The notes beneath the pieces are model-generated. The model made no database searches, was not told the DNA's origin, and saw only the letters and a program-made list of their open reading frames with translations. Of a stretch of 64,000 nucleotides of DNA, positions 35,001 through 43,578 are shown piece after piece. The DNA is from CALJFL01 sp036961205 (lineage in GTDB: Bacteria > Pseudomonadota > Gammaproteobacteria > Pseudomonadales > Halieaceae). Location: the NCBI GenBank assembly GCA_036961205.1, contig JBALVI010000002.1, positions 434,001 through 498,000 on the forward strand. Reading direction: 5' to 3'. The stretch's first letter is position 1. Every line of letters starts with the position of its first letter. The translations under genes were made by a program, and so were the position numbers.

Positions 35001-36044
35001 TCATTGTTCTGCAGCGGTGGCATCCAGACTGACGCTAAGCGTCACCGCCTGGTTGTCTCGCTGCAGGTCGAATACTGCCTCGCTGGCAGTCCGCATGGTT
35101 TGGTAGAGGCGCATGGTATTGGCCGGATCGGTCAGTGCTATACCGTTCACAGCCGTAATTACATCCCCTGTTTTGAATCCCAGCGCCTGAAACTGTGCTA
35201 CGTCCTTACCCGGCGCGATCTGGTAGCCCAACAAGTCGGAACCGTCGCGCACAGCACTAATCGCTACAACGTCTGTCAGGGCCTGGGGATCGGCATATAG
35301 TTTCTCGCGATATGAGCCCGCCAATGCCCTGGAGGAATCGCTTTCGATACGTTTTACCGGCCCTGTTCCGACAGCGCTTTTTCCGGGTTGGTTCAATGTG
35401 GCTGGCGCGATACTGGCCAACTGGTTGTCCAGTGTTGACTCTTCAAACAAAGTGAGTAGTTCGTAGGTGCCGCCATTATCCAGCACAACCTGCTTGTTCA
35501 TGACCTTGGCCAGAATCACTTTGCCAGACACTGGCATTGCATCGTCGACCGCATAAACCTCCTGCTTGGACTGATATTCAATGATCGCCTGACCCAGACC
35601 GTCCTCGCTTGCAGCAAACGCCCCACGCAGCTTCAACGCCAATCGGGTCTCGCTGGCATTCTCTTCAATACCGTCTCGAGCCGTGGCGGACCGGGCAGCG
35701 CTGCTTTCAACCTCGTGAACACTCTCGCGGGCACCCACCTGACCAAAAAGGTGCCAGTTTCGCAGCTCATTAATATTGACCTTGGAGGCGGTCGAGGCTA
35801 CCTCATTAGCTTGAATTGGATTAATGATAGTGCCAGATGGGGGCAAGGGGGCATTTTGTTGCGGAAGCAAAACCCAGACTAACCGGCCTACTGCCGTTAA
35901 GGCCCATAGGACCAGCAGTAAGATAATGAGTTGACGCAGGCGCGCCGCGCGAGCCGGTTCCATAAGCCGCCGCAACCCACCTTCCAGCTGCCCACTCAAA
36001 CGCGCCGGTATATCACTGGTCTTCTCTAGCCACTGCGACGACAA
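35001..36044 (-). CDS. gspC: Type II secretion system protein C
   Basis: Inner-membrane protein, 347 aa, linking the platform to the secretin. A cytoplasmic start, one transmembrane helix (about 35-57), a periplasmic homology region (about 95-185) and a C-terminal PDZ domain (about 265-335) containing LGFKTGDVITAVNG. The start is a TTG backed by GGAG 6 bases upstream. It is the first gene of the operon order C-D-E-F-G-H-I-J-K-L-M-N. Confidence 0.93.
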   Translation of the reverse strand: MSSQWLEKTSDIPARLSGQLEGGLRRLMEPARAARLRQLIILLLVLWALTAVGRLVWVLLPQQNAPLPPSGTIINPIQANEVASTASKVNINELRNWHLFGQVGARESVHEVESSAARSATARDGIEENASETRLALKLRGAFAASEDGLGQAIIEYQSKQEVYAVDDAMPVSGKVILAKVMNKQVVLDNGGTYELLTLFEESTLDNQLASIAPATLNQPGKSAVGTGPVKRIESDSSRALAGSYREKLYADPQALTDVVAISAVRDGSDLLGYQIAPGKDVAQFQALGFKTGDVITAVNGIALTDPANTMRLYQTMRTASEAVFDLQRDNQAVTLSVSLDATAAEQ

Positions 36045-36110
36045 ACCACACTCCTACACGTCCACCGGTAAACCAAACTGTAACGCCCGGTTGCCGATAT
36101 TATGGTACTG

Positions 36111-36116
36111 ATTATA
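36111..36116 (-). promoter_or_regulatory. Candidate -10 element for the gsp operon
   Basis: A perfect TATAAT on the minus strand about 67 bases before the gspC TTG start. The hexamer 17 bases upstream (TTTTCT) is only a weak -35. This is the best promoter candidate in the 177-base gap 36045-36221. Confidence 0.4.
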
Positions 36117-36172
36117 GGGTGCGAGGGCGCAAGAGAAAACCGCGACTATTGTGTGAAAATAGCGCGCTTAAA

Positions 36173-36204
36173 TGGCCTCATAACAGGTCACTGTGTGACC
36201 GGCC
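36173..36204. other. Inverted repeat upstream of gspC
   Basis: GGTCAC-TGT-GTGACC (36186-36200) is a perfect 6-bp inverted repeat with a 3-base loop, nested in flanking GGCC tetramers (36173-36176 and 36201-36204) that can also pair. It lies just after the ATP-grasp gene stop on the minus strand. It may be a terminator lacking a strong U-run, or an operator for the gsp operon. Confidence 0.35.
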
Positions 36205-36221
36205 ATCGCCTGCGTGAAACA

Positions 36222-37190
36222 TTACTGTGCTAGGGAGGCCTCACTGAACACTCGCATCGCATAGTCAACCCGCCCTGCAGCCTCGATTCGACGGCGCTCG
36301 GGAAGCCCTTCAATATGTCGCAATCGGGGAATCAGGCCGTGGCCGTTAGCTACTTGAATCGCCAAGCCAGGGCGCGCATTGAGTTCCAGCATCTGCGGGC
36401 CGAGATTTGCGTCCAGCACCAGATCAATGCCCATATAGCCAAGCCCGGTCATATCGTAGCAGCGAGCCGCCAGCATCAGCACCTCACGCCAATTGTTCAT
36501 ACTAATATTACCCAGATCTCGTCCCGTATCCGGATGAACCGTAATTTTTCGATCAAACTGAACAGCATTAAGACAGCGTCCGCTGTCCATAGCGAGCCCC
36601 ACACCCACTGCGCCCTGATGCAGGTTCGCCTTGCCATCGGAAGCGTGTGTGGCCAAGCGCAGCATCGCCATTACCGGGTAACCACGGAAGGCGATCACCC
36701 GAATGTCAGGCACCCCCTCATGGGAATATCCCTGAAAACACGGGTCAAACGCGATCAGATCTTCAACAATAACGACGTCGGCGGCGCCGCTCAACGAATA
36801 CAGCCCGGCTAAGGTGTTACTCATGTGCCGCTGTACATCGCCGATATCCAGCAAAGCCCCGCTACTTTTTATAAAATGCTGACCTCGGCGGCTATTGATG
36901 ACAAGAATCCCTTTACCACCAGAGCCTTTGGCTGGTTTCAAAACAAAATTGTCCAATTGAGCAAGCTGCTGGGCCACATTGGCAATTTCGTGTTGCTCAC
37001 GAATAACAAAGTGCAGGGCTGGCGTGGGCACATCATAATCCTGTGCCAGGAGCTTGGTTTTAAGCTTGTTGTCGACCAGAGGAAACTGTCGGCGATCGTT
37101 ATAGCGACCTATAAACTCAATATTGCGGCTGTTCATGCCAAGAATCCCGGCATTTCGCAGCCGCCTGGGCGAAATCCAGGCCGGTGACAT
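36222..37190 (-). CDS. Alpha-L-glutamate ligase-like ATP-grasp protein
   Basis: A 322-aa ATP-grasp enzyme of the RimK-like group that joins amino acids through an acyl-phosphate intermediate. Motifs are FVLKPAKGSGGKGILV (ATP-binding loop), VVIVEDLI, DIRVIAFRGYPVMAMLR and the magnesium site MLELNARPGLAIQVAN. The acceptor is unknown. The start touches the stop of the 7TM protein gene (TGATG), and this ligase type is commonly found with that 7TM protein and a RimB-like protease, as here. RimK itself, which adds glutamate to ribosomal protein S6, is related but distinct. Confidence 0.88.
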   Translation of the reverse strand: MSPAWISPRRLRNAGILGMNSRNIEFIGRYNDRRQFPLVDNKLKTKLLAQDYDVPTPALHFVIREQHEIANVAQQLAQLDNFVLKPAKGSGGKGILVINSRRGQHFIKSSGALLDIGDVQRHMSNTLAGLYSLSGAADVVIVEDLIAFDPCFQGYSHEGVPDIRVIAFRGYPVMAMLRLATHASDGKANLHQGAVGVGLAMDSGRCLNAVQFDRKITVHPDTGRDLGNISMNNWREVLMLAARCYDMTGLGYMGIDLVLDANLGPQMLELNARPGLAIQVANGHGLIPRLRHIEGLPERRRIEAAGRVDYAMRVFSEASLAQ

Positions 37191-38704
37191 CAGCCCTCGT
37201 CCATGGCACGAAAGCGGCGTAATTCAGAGAGCTTGTAGCCAGTGTATTGGCCCATGGCGAGAATCGAGGCCAGTAGAACCAGATTGAGCTCAGGAAAGTT
37301 AAAACTCAAATGCTGTAGCAAGGGGTTTTCCATCAACAGGTAAGCGATTACCGCAACCACGAGACTTCCACCACCTTGCACCAGCACTTCACGGGGTCCC
37401 TCTTCCTCCCAGAGTATCGACATACGCTCAATGGTCCAGGCGATAATAATCATCGGAAAGAAGGTGATAATCATGCCCGTACTGTAGCCAAGCTGGTAAC
37501 CGATAACGCTCAGCACAGAGATCATAAAAATGACCAACACAATCAACGTTGCGATTCTGGCTACCAATAGCAGGTTAAGTCGCGACAAGTAGCTGCGCAT
37601 TACCAAACCGATGGCCACCACCGAAACGAAACTCGCCAGCCCGGGCAACAGGGAGGTCTGCATAAATGCCAGGGAAACCAGTATCGGCATAAAAGTGCCC
37701 GCCGTTTGCAGTCCCACCAGCACTCGCATAAACACCACTACTGCCGCACCCAGTGGCAGCAACAGCAGTAACTTAAACATACTCTGCTCTTCGATGGGCA
37801 GGCGGTGGACGCCAAAGCGAGAGAAAAGGGTATCGCTGTTTTTGGCCAGTGCCAGCTGTCGGGCGGGCACTGATTGCTGGATCATTGAAAAGCTGACCCG
37901 GGACTGTCGCCCTCCGGTGACATCAAGCAACGAATTACCCTGGCGGTGCCACAACAGCAAATTGGGCGGCACTCCGGTGGCTCCAGTCTGGGGATTGAAC
38001 AGCAGCCATTCCTCGCCAGTGTAAACCTCTACCATTGGCGTTAAACGCTGACGCCTGCGCGCATCCTCCAGATACAAGGCCATGACCAGCCTGGCCGGCA
38101 CTCGGGCCTGATTGAGAAGCTGCATCAGCAACTCAGCGCTGGCACTGGCCTGTGACAACAATAACGCTGTATTTTGGTCAGCGGGTTTCATGTTCAGGAG
38201 CTTAACAAGCTCGCGCGTTAGGCTAGTGGGGGAACTCGAAGTTTCGCTGGCGCGCGCCAATAGCTCACTGGAGGCAGTGCTCTGGGCGTCATTCCAGAAT
38301 ACCGGTAGCGGCCTTGGCCGCTTACCATCCCGGGGCATATTGAATTCTTCTTCGGTAGCGATAAATTGAGCGGAGTAATACAGCGACTGATCATCAATGG
38401 CGCTACGTTTTGTCCAAACTGCGCGACGGCCACGCTCGCCATCCAACAAGGAAAAACCATAGCCTGCCGACGCGGCCTGCTCTTCAAAAAGTTCGAAGCC
38501 GGGTGGGTTTTCAGGGAGACTCAAGCTGGCGGTGATTGCTCCGCCATCTGCAGAAAAGTCGACTCTGGCTTCGACCAGCCAGATAGAGGTTTCCTGGCCT
38601 GGCAGCCAGGGTATTCCGGTTTCCATGTGGCGCAGAGCAGCGACCAGTAGACCGATGGCGGCAATGAAAAACACCATCAACCTGAATGTCAGGCGTTTAC
38701 TCAT
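37190..38704 (-). CDS. Inactive transglutaminase-like protein with 7TM domain
   Basis: A 504-aa inner-membrane protein. An N-terminal transmembrane helix (about 7-24), a periplasmic transglutaminase-like domain (about 45-245), then seven hydrophobic segments (about 270-495). The catalytic Cys expected in active transglutaminases is not seen in the relevant stretch (SASAELLMQLLNQARVPARLV has no Cys), so the domain is likely a binding module. The gene is wedged between the ligase and the retropepsin-like protein with one-base overlaps on both sides, indicating strict co-expression. Confidence 0.86.
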   Translation of the reverse strand: MSKRLTFRLMVFFIAAIGLLVAALRHMETGIPWLPGQETSIWLVEARVDFSADGGAITASLSLPENPPGFELFEEQAASAGYGFSLLDGERGRRAVWTKRSAIDDQSLYYSAQFIATEEEFNMPRDGKRPRPLPVFWNDAQSTASSELLARASETSSSPTSLTRELVKLLNMKPADQNTALLLSQASASAELLMQLLNQARVPARLVMALYLEDARRRQRLTPMVEVYTGEEWLLFNPQTGATGVPPNLLLWHRQGNSLLDVTGGRQSRVSFSMIQQSVPARQLALAKNSDTLFSRFGVHRLPIEEQSMFKLLLLLPLGAAVVVFMRVLVGLQTAGTFMPILVSLAFMQTSLLPGLASFVSVVAIGLVMRSYLSRLNLLLVARIATLIVLVIFMISVLSVIGYQLGYSTGMIITFFPMIIIAWTIERMSILWEEEGPREVLVQGGGSLVVAVIAYLLMENPLLQHLSFNFPELNLVLLASILAMGQYTGYKLSELRRFRAMDEG

Positions 38705-39489
38705 TATTGGTCTGCGCTACCGGCACCAACCTGTGGCGGAGCAAGATTGGTTTCACTAACGTCGACAACCATCACATCATTGAGCACGTTGCGGCCAATC
38801 AATATCTGGTAATCCAGGTGACTTCGGTCGCTCAGCGTAAATTCAGCATATTGCCTGACATCGCCGATCACCACGCCCAGACGAATAACAGGCCTGCGCT
38901 CGGCCTCATCTGAAGCTGCCTGCACGATTCGCGCCCGACGCTCCAACTTTTTCTCCAGCGCGATCGGCTCTCCCGTATCGGGCTGGAGTATTTCAAAACG
39001 TACCCAGCGAGTTCCATCCCGCTCAAAAAGCTCTATATTACGGGCATCAAGGGACGCGGTTTCGGCGCCGGTATCAATGCGCGCAGGCAAGCTGAGTTGA
39101 ACATCCTCCAACCAAACATTCTCGCGGCGACCCACGATCATTTTTCCTGAAGTCGCTGGTTGCGCTACTTTACAGTCGATGGGCGGTTGCACGACACCTG
39201 GAACAGAGTCAGCCATGTGCACCTGCACCTCATCCAGCTTTCGATTAAGGTTGGCCAGCTGCTCTTGCTGCAGCTGCAATTGGTCGCCCTGTGCGCCCAA
39301 TAATTCGGAGCTACCGGCCTGGGTGTCGGAACAGGCTTGCATCGCCGTACGCAACTCCGCTGCGAGCGCCTGCGCTTCTGGTGACGGACCCAAATCCTCC
39401 ACCGTGGAACAAGCGGCGAGAAGGCAGGCCAACATCGCCGCAGTGGCGCTCTTGCCGAAGTTATTCAGGTACAGCGGGGCAATCAACAT
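38704..39489 (-). CDS. RimB-like retropepsin-fold lipoprotein (putative ATP-dependent zinc protease family)
   Basis: A 261-aa predicted lipoprotein: signal sequence with lipobox LAAC followed by STVEDLG. A coiled-coil stretch (about 60-100, QLQLQQEQLANLNRKLDEV) joins to a C-terminal Zn_protease/RimB domain. That domain carries the aspartic-protease-like DTGAETASLDARNI motif, FTLSDRSHLDYQILIGRN and an NDVMVVDVS end. The family name 'ATP-dependent zinc protease' is historical; the fold is retropepsin-like. A periplasmic site is predicted by the lipobox. Confidence 0.85.
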   Translation of the reverse strand: MLIAPLYLNNFGKSATAAMLACLLAACSTVEDLGPSPEAQALAAELRTAMQACSDTQAGSSELLGAQGDQLQLQQEQLANLNRKLDEVQVHMADSVPGVVQPPIDCKVAQPATSGKMIVGRRENVWLEDVQLSLPARIDTGAETASLDARNIELFERDGTRWVRFEILQPDTGEPIALEKKLERRARIVQAASDEAERRPVIRLGVVIGDVRQYAEFTLSDRSHLDYQILIGRNVLNDVMVVDVSETNLAPPQVGAGSADQ

Positions 39490-40676
39490 CAGCCGTCAAT
39501 GGACTGGTAATAGTCCATCAGAATTTTAGCCACTTCCGGGCGCGAAAATTCCGGTGGTGGCGCAATACCTTTACCCAGCATTTCACGAACTGCCGTTCCT
39601 GACAGCAGTACAAAATCGTCCTTATCGTGATCCGGAGCGTCTCTCATCATAACGACCTTATCGAGCTTCTTGCTGTAGGCGGTATGATCTGCGCGATAGA
39701 TTTCCAGCTCCAGCGCGCCTTCAGGCACCTCTTCGTCGAATACGGTCTGGGCATCGAATCCGCCATAGTAGTCGCCGACGCCGGCGTGATCCCGGCCAAC
39801 GATCAGGTGGGTACAACCACAATTTTGGCGGAATACCGCGTGCAGCACTGCCTCGCGCGGACCCGCATAAAGCATGTCGAAGCCATAGCCTGTAATCATC
39901 ACGGTGTTGGCGGGAAAGTACACATCGACCATTTTACGGATGGAAGCGTCGCGGACATCAGCCGGAATATCACCTGGCTTGAGCTTGCCCAGCAGCATGT
40001 GGATCAGTATTCCGTCAGCGGACAAATCTTGCAGGGCCATTCGGCAGAGTTCTTCATGGGCGCGATGCATCGGGTTGCGGGTCTGAAAGGCGACCACTTT
40101 TTCCCAACCCAGACTGGCGATCTCTTCGCGAATTTCGACAGCGGTGCGGAAAGTCTCGGGAAAGTCACTCTGAAAATAGGACAGGCTCAAAACCTGAATA
40201 GGGCCTGCCAACAAGGTGCGACCGAGGCCACGGAACGTTGCAACGCCGGGATGTTCTGGATCCAGTGTGCGGAATATCTTCTCCGCCATAAAGTCTATTT
40301 GCTCATCCGAGACCGACTCAACACTATCGACATCCATGATTGCCAAGACCGGGTTACCCTCCACATTCGGGTCACGCAGCGCAATTCGGCTACCAGGCTG
40401 GACACTGCTGTCATCGCTAAGATTAACAATAGGTACCGGCCAAAACAGCCCCGCTACCGTATGCAGATTTTCGGCAACACTCATGGCATCCGCCAGATTC
40501 ATATAACCAGTTAGCGGATTGAAATAACCCGCACCCATCATTACTGCATTAGCCGCCGCGGCTGAGTTTAACAATATTGAAGGCAGGCCTTCGGCTTCAT
40601 CTGCCAGCGCTTTACGCTGCGCGTCATCGGAGACGTAGAGCGCGTTCAGTTGGTCGGAACCGTGTGGTTTGATCAT
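39489..40676 (-). CDS. sat: Sulfate adenylyltransferase (Sat type)
   Basis: ATP sulfurylase of the single-subunit type (not CysDN), 395 aa from the ATG at 40676, which is preceded by GGGAG; an open leader to 40739 overlaps cysC and is not favoured. It makes APS from ATP and sulfate. Motifs are FQTRNPMHRAHEEL (nucleotide site with paired His), GYGFDMLYAGPREA, and VGRDHAGVGDYYG. An N-terminal PUA-like domain is present. It is paired with cysC upstream and runs into the retropepsin-like gene downstream (one-base overlap at 39489). Confidence 0.94.
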   Translation of the reverse strand: MIKPHGSDQLNALYVSDDAQRKALADEAEGLPSILLNSAAAANAVMMGAGYFNPLTGYMNLADAMSVAENLHTVAGLFWPVPIVNLSDDSSVQPGSRIALRDPNVEGNPVLAIMDVDSVESVSDEQIDFMAEKIFRTLDPEHPGVATFRGLGRTLLAGPIQVLSLSYFQSDFPETFRTAVEIREEIASLGWEKVVAFQTRNPMHRAHEELCRMALQDLSADGILIHMLLGKLKPGDIPADVRDASIRKMVDVYFPANTVMITGYGFDMLYAGPREAVLHAVFRQNCGCTHLIVGRDHAGVGDYYGGFDAQTVFDEEVPEGALELEIYRADHTAYSKKLDKVVMMRDAPDHDKDDFVLLSGTAVREMLGKGIAPPPEFSRPEVAKILMDYYQSIDG

Positions 40677-40698
40677 TTTTTGCTCCCGCAATGGTAGT

Positions 40699-41322
40699 TT
40701 AGTCAGCGCTGCCAATAATGCCGCGTGCTCGCAATTCATCTAGAATTAAATTCACTTCCTCTTCCAGACTTTGCTGATCAGTGTGCAGGTGAATCTCTGG
40801 CTTGGCCGGTGCTTCATAGGGATCATCAATACCGGTGAAGTTTTTGATCTCTCCGGCTCGGGCTTTTTTGTACAGTCCTTTGGGGTCGCGACTTTCCGCC
40901 GCTGCCAGCGAACAGTCCACATGGACTTCAATAAAGTCCATACCCGCTTCTTCGTGCAACGCCCGCACCTGATCCCGATCGGCAGCATAGGGACTGATGA
41001 AGCTGCTCAGGGCCAAAACACCGCTATCGACAAACAACTTGGCTATCTCACCAATACGGCGGATATTCTCAGTTCGGTCTTCTGCGCTGAAGCCCAGGTT
41101 TTGGTTGATTCCCAAACGCACATTGTCGCCGTCGAGACGGTACGCCAACACGCCCATTTCACTGAGAATACCTTCAAGTTCAACGGCAACAGTGCTCTTG
41201 CCGCTACCAGACAGGCCGGTAAACCACAGCGTAGCGCCCCTGTGGCCCAATATTTTTGCGCGATGCTCGCGAGTGATATCACCTTCGTGCCAGTGCACAT
41301 TGGTTGCTTTTTGCTCAGCCAT
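40699..41322 (-). CDS. cysC: Adenylylsulfate kinase
   Basis: Phosphorylates APS to PAPS. It is 207 aa with P-loop GLSGSGKST (35-43), DGDNVR for APS binding, and the EVHVDCSLAAAESRDPKGLYKKARAGEI segment. AGGAG precedes the ATG. It ends 22 bases before sat. Together they provide PAPS for sulfate assimilation or sulfotransferases; no PAPS reductase or sulfotransferase is in the window. Confidence 0.95.
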   Translation of the reverse strand: MAEQKATNVHWHEGDITREHRAKILGHRGATLWFTGLSGSGKSTVAVELEGILSEMGVLAYRLDGDNVRLGINQNLGFSAEDRTENIRRIGEIAKLFVDSGVLALSSFISPYAADRDQVRALHEEAGMDFIEVHVDCSLAAAESRDPKGLYKKARAGEIKNFTGIDDPYEAPAKPEIHLHTDQQSLEEEVNLILDELRARGIIGSAD

Positions 41323-41440
41323 GCGGGTCTCCTGTTAACTCATTTCGATAAATGGCCCGCGCCATTTCTGAGCGAGCTTTGGAAAACCCGCAAGTATGCC
41401 TGTTCGACCCGTGCAATACACTATTTGACCGAGGGATTTT

Positions 41441-41620
41441 TCAATTCCAATAGTATTTAAACGCAGACAACACCAGTGACAGGCCGACAAGTGGCATAAT
41501 CCAACGGCTGATTTTTTGCATTTGTTGCGGATCTACCGGTTTGGCGAATCGTTCGCCCAGCAGCACCATCAGGGCAACGCCGGCAAAGACAAATAGCAGT
41601 ATGAGCATCAAATTATTCAT
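41441..41620 (-). CDS. Small two-helix membrane protein, 59 aa
   Basis: A 59-codon frame starting at an ATG on the minus strand: hydrophobic helix (LMLILLFVFAGVALMVLLG), a polar turn (ERFAKPVDPQQMQKISRW), and a second helix (IMPLVGLSLVLSAF) ending KYYWN. The clean two-helix layout and codon use support a real gene. It sits 65 bases downstream of the carbonic anhydrase gene and 118 bases before cysC. The family resembles short uncharacterised membrane proteins; no function is known. Confidence 0.65.
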   Translation of the reverse strand: MNNLMLILLFVFAGVALMVLLGERFAKPVDPQQMQKISRWIMPLVGLSLVLSAFKYYWN

Positions 41621-41685
41621 AATTATCTCGAAATACTCACTGAATGGGATTTAGCAAGCGTGGAGTTTACTGGAGCTGGGAGGCT

Positions 41686-42327
41686 TCAGGTGTCTGAGCT
41701 CGATACCCGGTAGGCCTCCGATATATCACTCGCGCTATCTACAGTACAACCCAGATCCTTCAATAATCCATCTTTCAGGCTGTAAACCAAACCATACACC
41801 GACAACTGCTGGCCTCGAGCCCAAGCTTTCTGAGCAATGGTGGTGTGGCACACATTGGAAACCTGGCGCTGGACATTGAGTTCACACAGTAGATCCAACC
41901 TGGCCTCTGTGTCCGGCAGGGCGTTAACGCGATGTCGGTGCTGACTCAAGACATCCTTGATATTACGCAGCCAATTATCAATTAACCCGTTATCGCCGTC
42001 TTCATAGGCCGCCCTAACCCCGCCGCAGCCATAGTGCCCCACTACAATCACGTGCTTAACTTTGAGCACATCCACTGCGTACTGAAGCACGGTCAGGCAA
42101 TTCAGGTCGGAGTGCGCGACGACATTAGCCACATTGCGATGCACAAATATCTCGCCAGGAGGCAGCCCAACAATCTGATTGGCGGGAACGCGGCTGTCTG
42201 AACAGCCTATCCAAAGGTATTCCGGAGATTGTTGATTAGCTAGTTTTTCAAAGAATTCCGGGTCGCCCGCTTTAGCTTGTTCTACCCATGTTCGGTTATT
42301 GGCAAACAGGTCGTCGAGACCACTCAT
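41686..42327 (-). CDS. can: Beta-class carbonic anhydrase
   Basis: Zinc enzyme interconverting CO2 and bicarbonate, 213 aa. Zinc ligands are Cys42 and Asp44 in IGCSDSRVP, and His and Cys in VVGHYGCGGVRAAY (about 96-109), with HRNVANVV between them. Closest in pattern to E. coli Can/CynT2. It lies 19 bases after the degenerate GGDEF gene and may share its transcript. Confidence 0.95.
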   Translation of the reverse strand: MSGLDDLFANNRTWVEQAKAGDPEFFEKLANQQSPEYLWIGCSDSRVPANQIVGLPPGEIFVHRNVANVVAHSDLNCLTVLQYAVDVLKVKHVIVVGHYGCGGVRAAYEDGDNGLIDNWLRNIKDVLSQHRHRVNALPDTEARLDLLCELNVQRQVSNVCHTTIAQKAWARGQQLSVYGLVYSLKDGLLKDLGCTVDSASDISEAYRVSSSDT

Positions 42328-42346
42328 TAAAAGTACCCTTACATTT

Positions 42347-43489
42347 TTAAACCATCAAGGTGCCCAGTCGGCCTATCACAACTGAATTTCCACCGCCGTC
42401 TGCTGCTGTTTGTACAGCCTTACTAGCTTCAGACTCCAGCTGTTTGGCCAACTGCGCCATATCAACCGCAGGAAAGTGCTGTGGCTCCCAGGTGACAACC
42501 CCAACACTCAGGGTGACATGCAAAATAGCTCCACGACCGTCGTCTATCGCGAAATTATCAATATCCACTCTCATGCGCTCGGCAATATCCTGGCCCAGCG
42601 CTTCGTTGCTGGCGGGGATTAATACCGCCAGACCGGAATCGGACAACCTGGCCATATAATCGGTTGCGCGCAAATCAGACGAAATCCGCTCGGCCACCTT
42701 CTTCATGACAAATTGGCCAGTTACTTTACCGTAGTGCACATACAGGTCTTCATATTCGTCGATGGCCATCATTAATATGGTTACCGGCTCATCACCTCTG
42801 CGCGCCCTGGCGATTTCTCGCGCAATATCTTTCTCAAAACCACGCAAATTACTGATGTGTGTCAGCGGGTCGAGCATAGTCAGTTGCGATACCTGTTGGC
42901 GGCTAATTGCGTTCTTGAAGCAAATAGAAATAACCGACGCCAAATGGGCAATAACGTCTTGCTCAGCCTCGCCCTCGGCGATCGAGGTATCGCTCATACC
43001 GCAGTGGTAGCTGCCCATCAATCTGCCCGAATCCATCAGCGGCATTAACAACGCATAATCGACACCCTGATCAGACTTCAATACCTCAAACATCCGCGAA
43101 TCGGTGGCGTCGATCACAGCAATATCTGGTTCCAGGTCGTAGAGTTCCTGCATTTCGAAAACATCATGTTGCAGCAGCAAATGACTACCGTAACGCTGCG
43201 CACCACTGATTAGGCCGGCAAGGACGTTTTCGGGATCGTAAAGCCATAGTTCCGCCACCCTGAAGCCGAAGTGCCTGGGCATACTGACCAACAGAACTTC
43301 AAGGAGGGCTTGTAGGTCAGTGGCCTCCATAAGCATTAATTCCATCTGCTGAGATTGCAGATGGAGATACTGATTAACGCTAATGGTCTTGGCAAGTCGC
43401 CGCTCGCGAATCTCCGCGCTGGTTTCAACGGCAGGAGCGCCCTCTATTTCTTCGGTGTTCTGGCCGGAATAACTCTTGTCATCTGCCAT
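42347..43489 (-). CDS. GAF-like (DUF484) sensor with degenerate GGDEF domain
   Basis: A 380-aa cytoplasmic protein. A coiled coil (about 25-60) and a GAF/DUF484-like domain (about 60-195, FGFRVAELWLYDPEN) precede a GGDEF fold (about 205-370). The active-site loop reads SDSGL at 283-287 instead of GGDEF, so diguanylate cyclase activity is not expected. The protein may bind a signal or act through dimerisation. It lies divergent from the thiamin operon and upstream of carbonic anhydrase. Confidence 0.85.
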   Translation of the reverse strand: MADDKSYSGQNTEEIEGAPAVETSAEIRERRLAKTISVNQYLHLQSQQMELMLMEATDLQALLEVLLVSMPRHFGFRVAELWLYDPENVLAGLISGAQRYGSHLLLQHDVFEMQELYDLEPDIAVIDATDSRMFEVLKSDQGVDYALLMPLMDSGRLMGSYHCGMSDTSIAEGEAEQDVIAHLASVISICFKNAISRQQVSQLTMLDPLTHISNLRGFEKDIAREIARARRGDEPVTILMMAIDEYEDLYVHYGKVTGQFVMKKVAERISSDLRATDYMARLSDSGLAVLIPASNEALGQDIAERMRVDIDNFAIDDGRGAILHVTLSVGVVTWEPQHFPAVDMAQLAKQLESEASKAVQTAADGGGNSVVIGRLGTLMV

Positions 43490-43540
43490 GCGATTTACTC
43501 TGCCAAATTAAGGGGCGCTGTGCGGCGACCTCTTTTTTTA

Positions 43541-43569
43541 TTGGATTCCTAGTGTAAGCGGCCTATACT
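43541..43569 (+). promoter_or_regulatory. Sigma70-type promoter for thiamin operon
   Basis: TTGGAT at 43541-43546, a 17-base spacer, and TATACT at 43564-43569. Transcription would start near 43576, only a few bases before the riboswitch aptamer, which supports the assignment. Confidence 0.65.
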
Positions 43570-43578
43570 CGCGATGCA

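Noticed and set aside
38366..38759. Plus-strand frames across the 7TM/retropepsin junction
   Set aside because: Antisense to two conserved genes and no homology visible.
39627..40514. Open frame of 295 codons on the plus strand within sat
   Set aside because: It is antisense to a well-conserved ATP sulfurylase, has no recognisable domain and no ribosome-binding site; long antisense frames are common in GC-rich coding DNA.
40771..41460. Open frame of 229 codons on the plus strand within cysC
   Set aside because: It mirrors the APS kinase gene exactly and has no family similarity; treated as a shadow.
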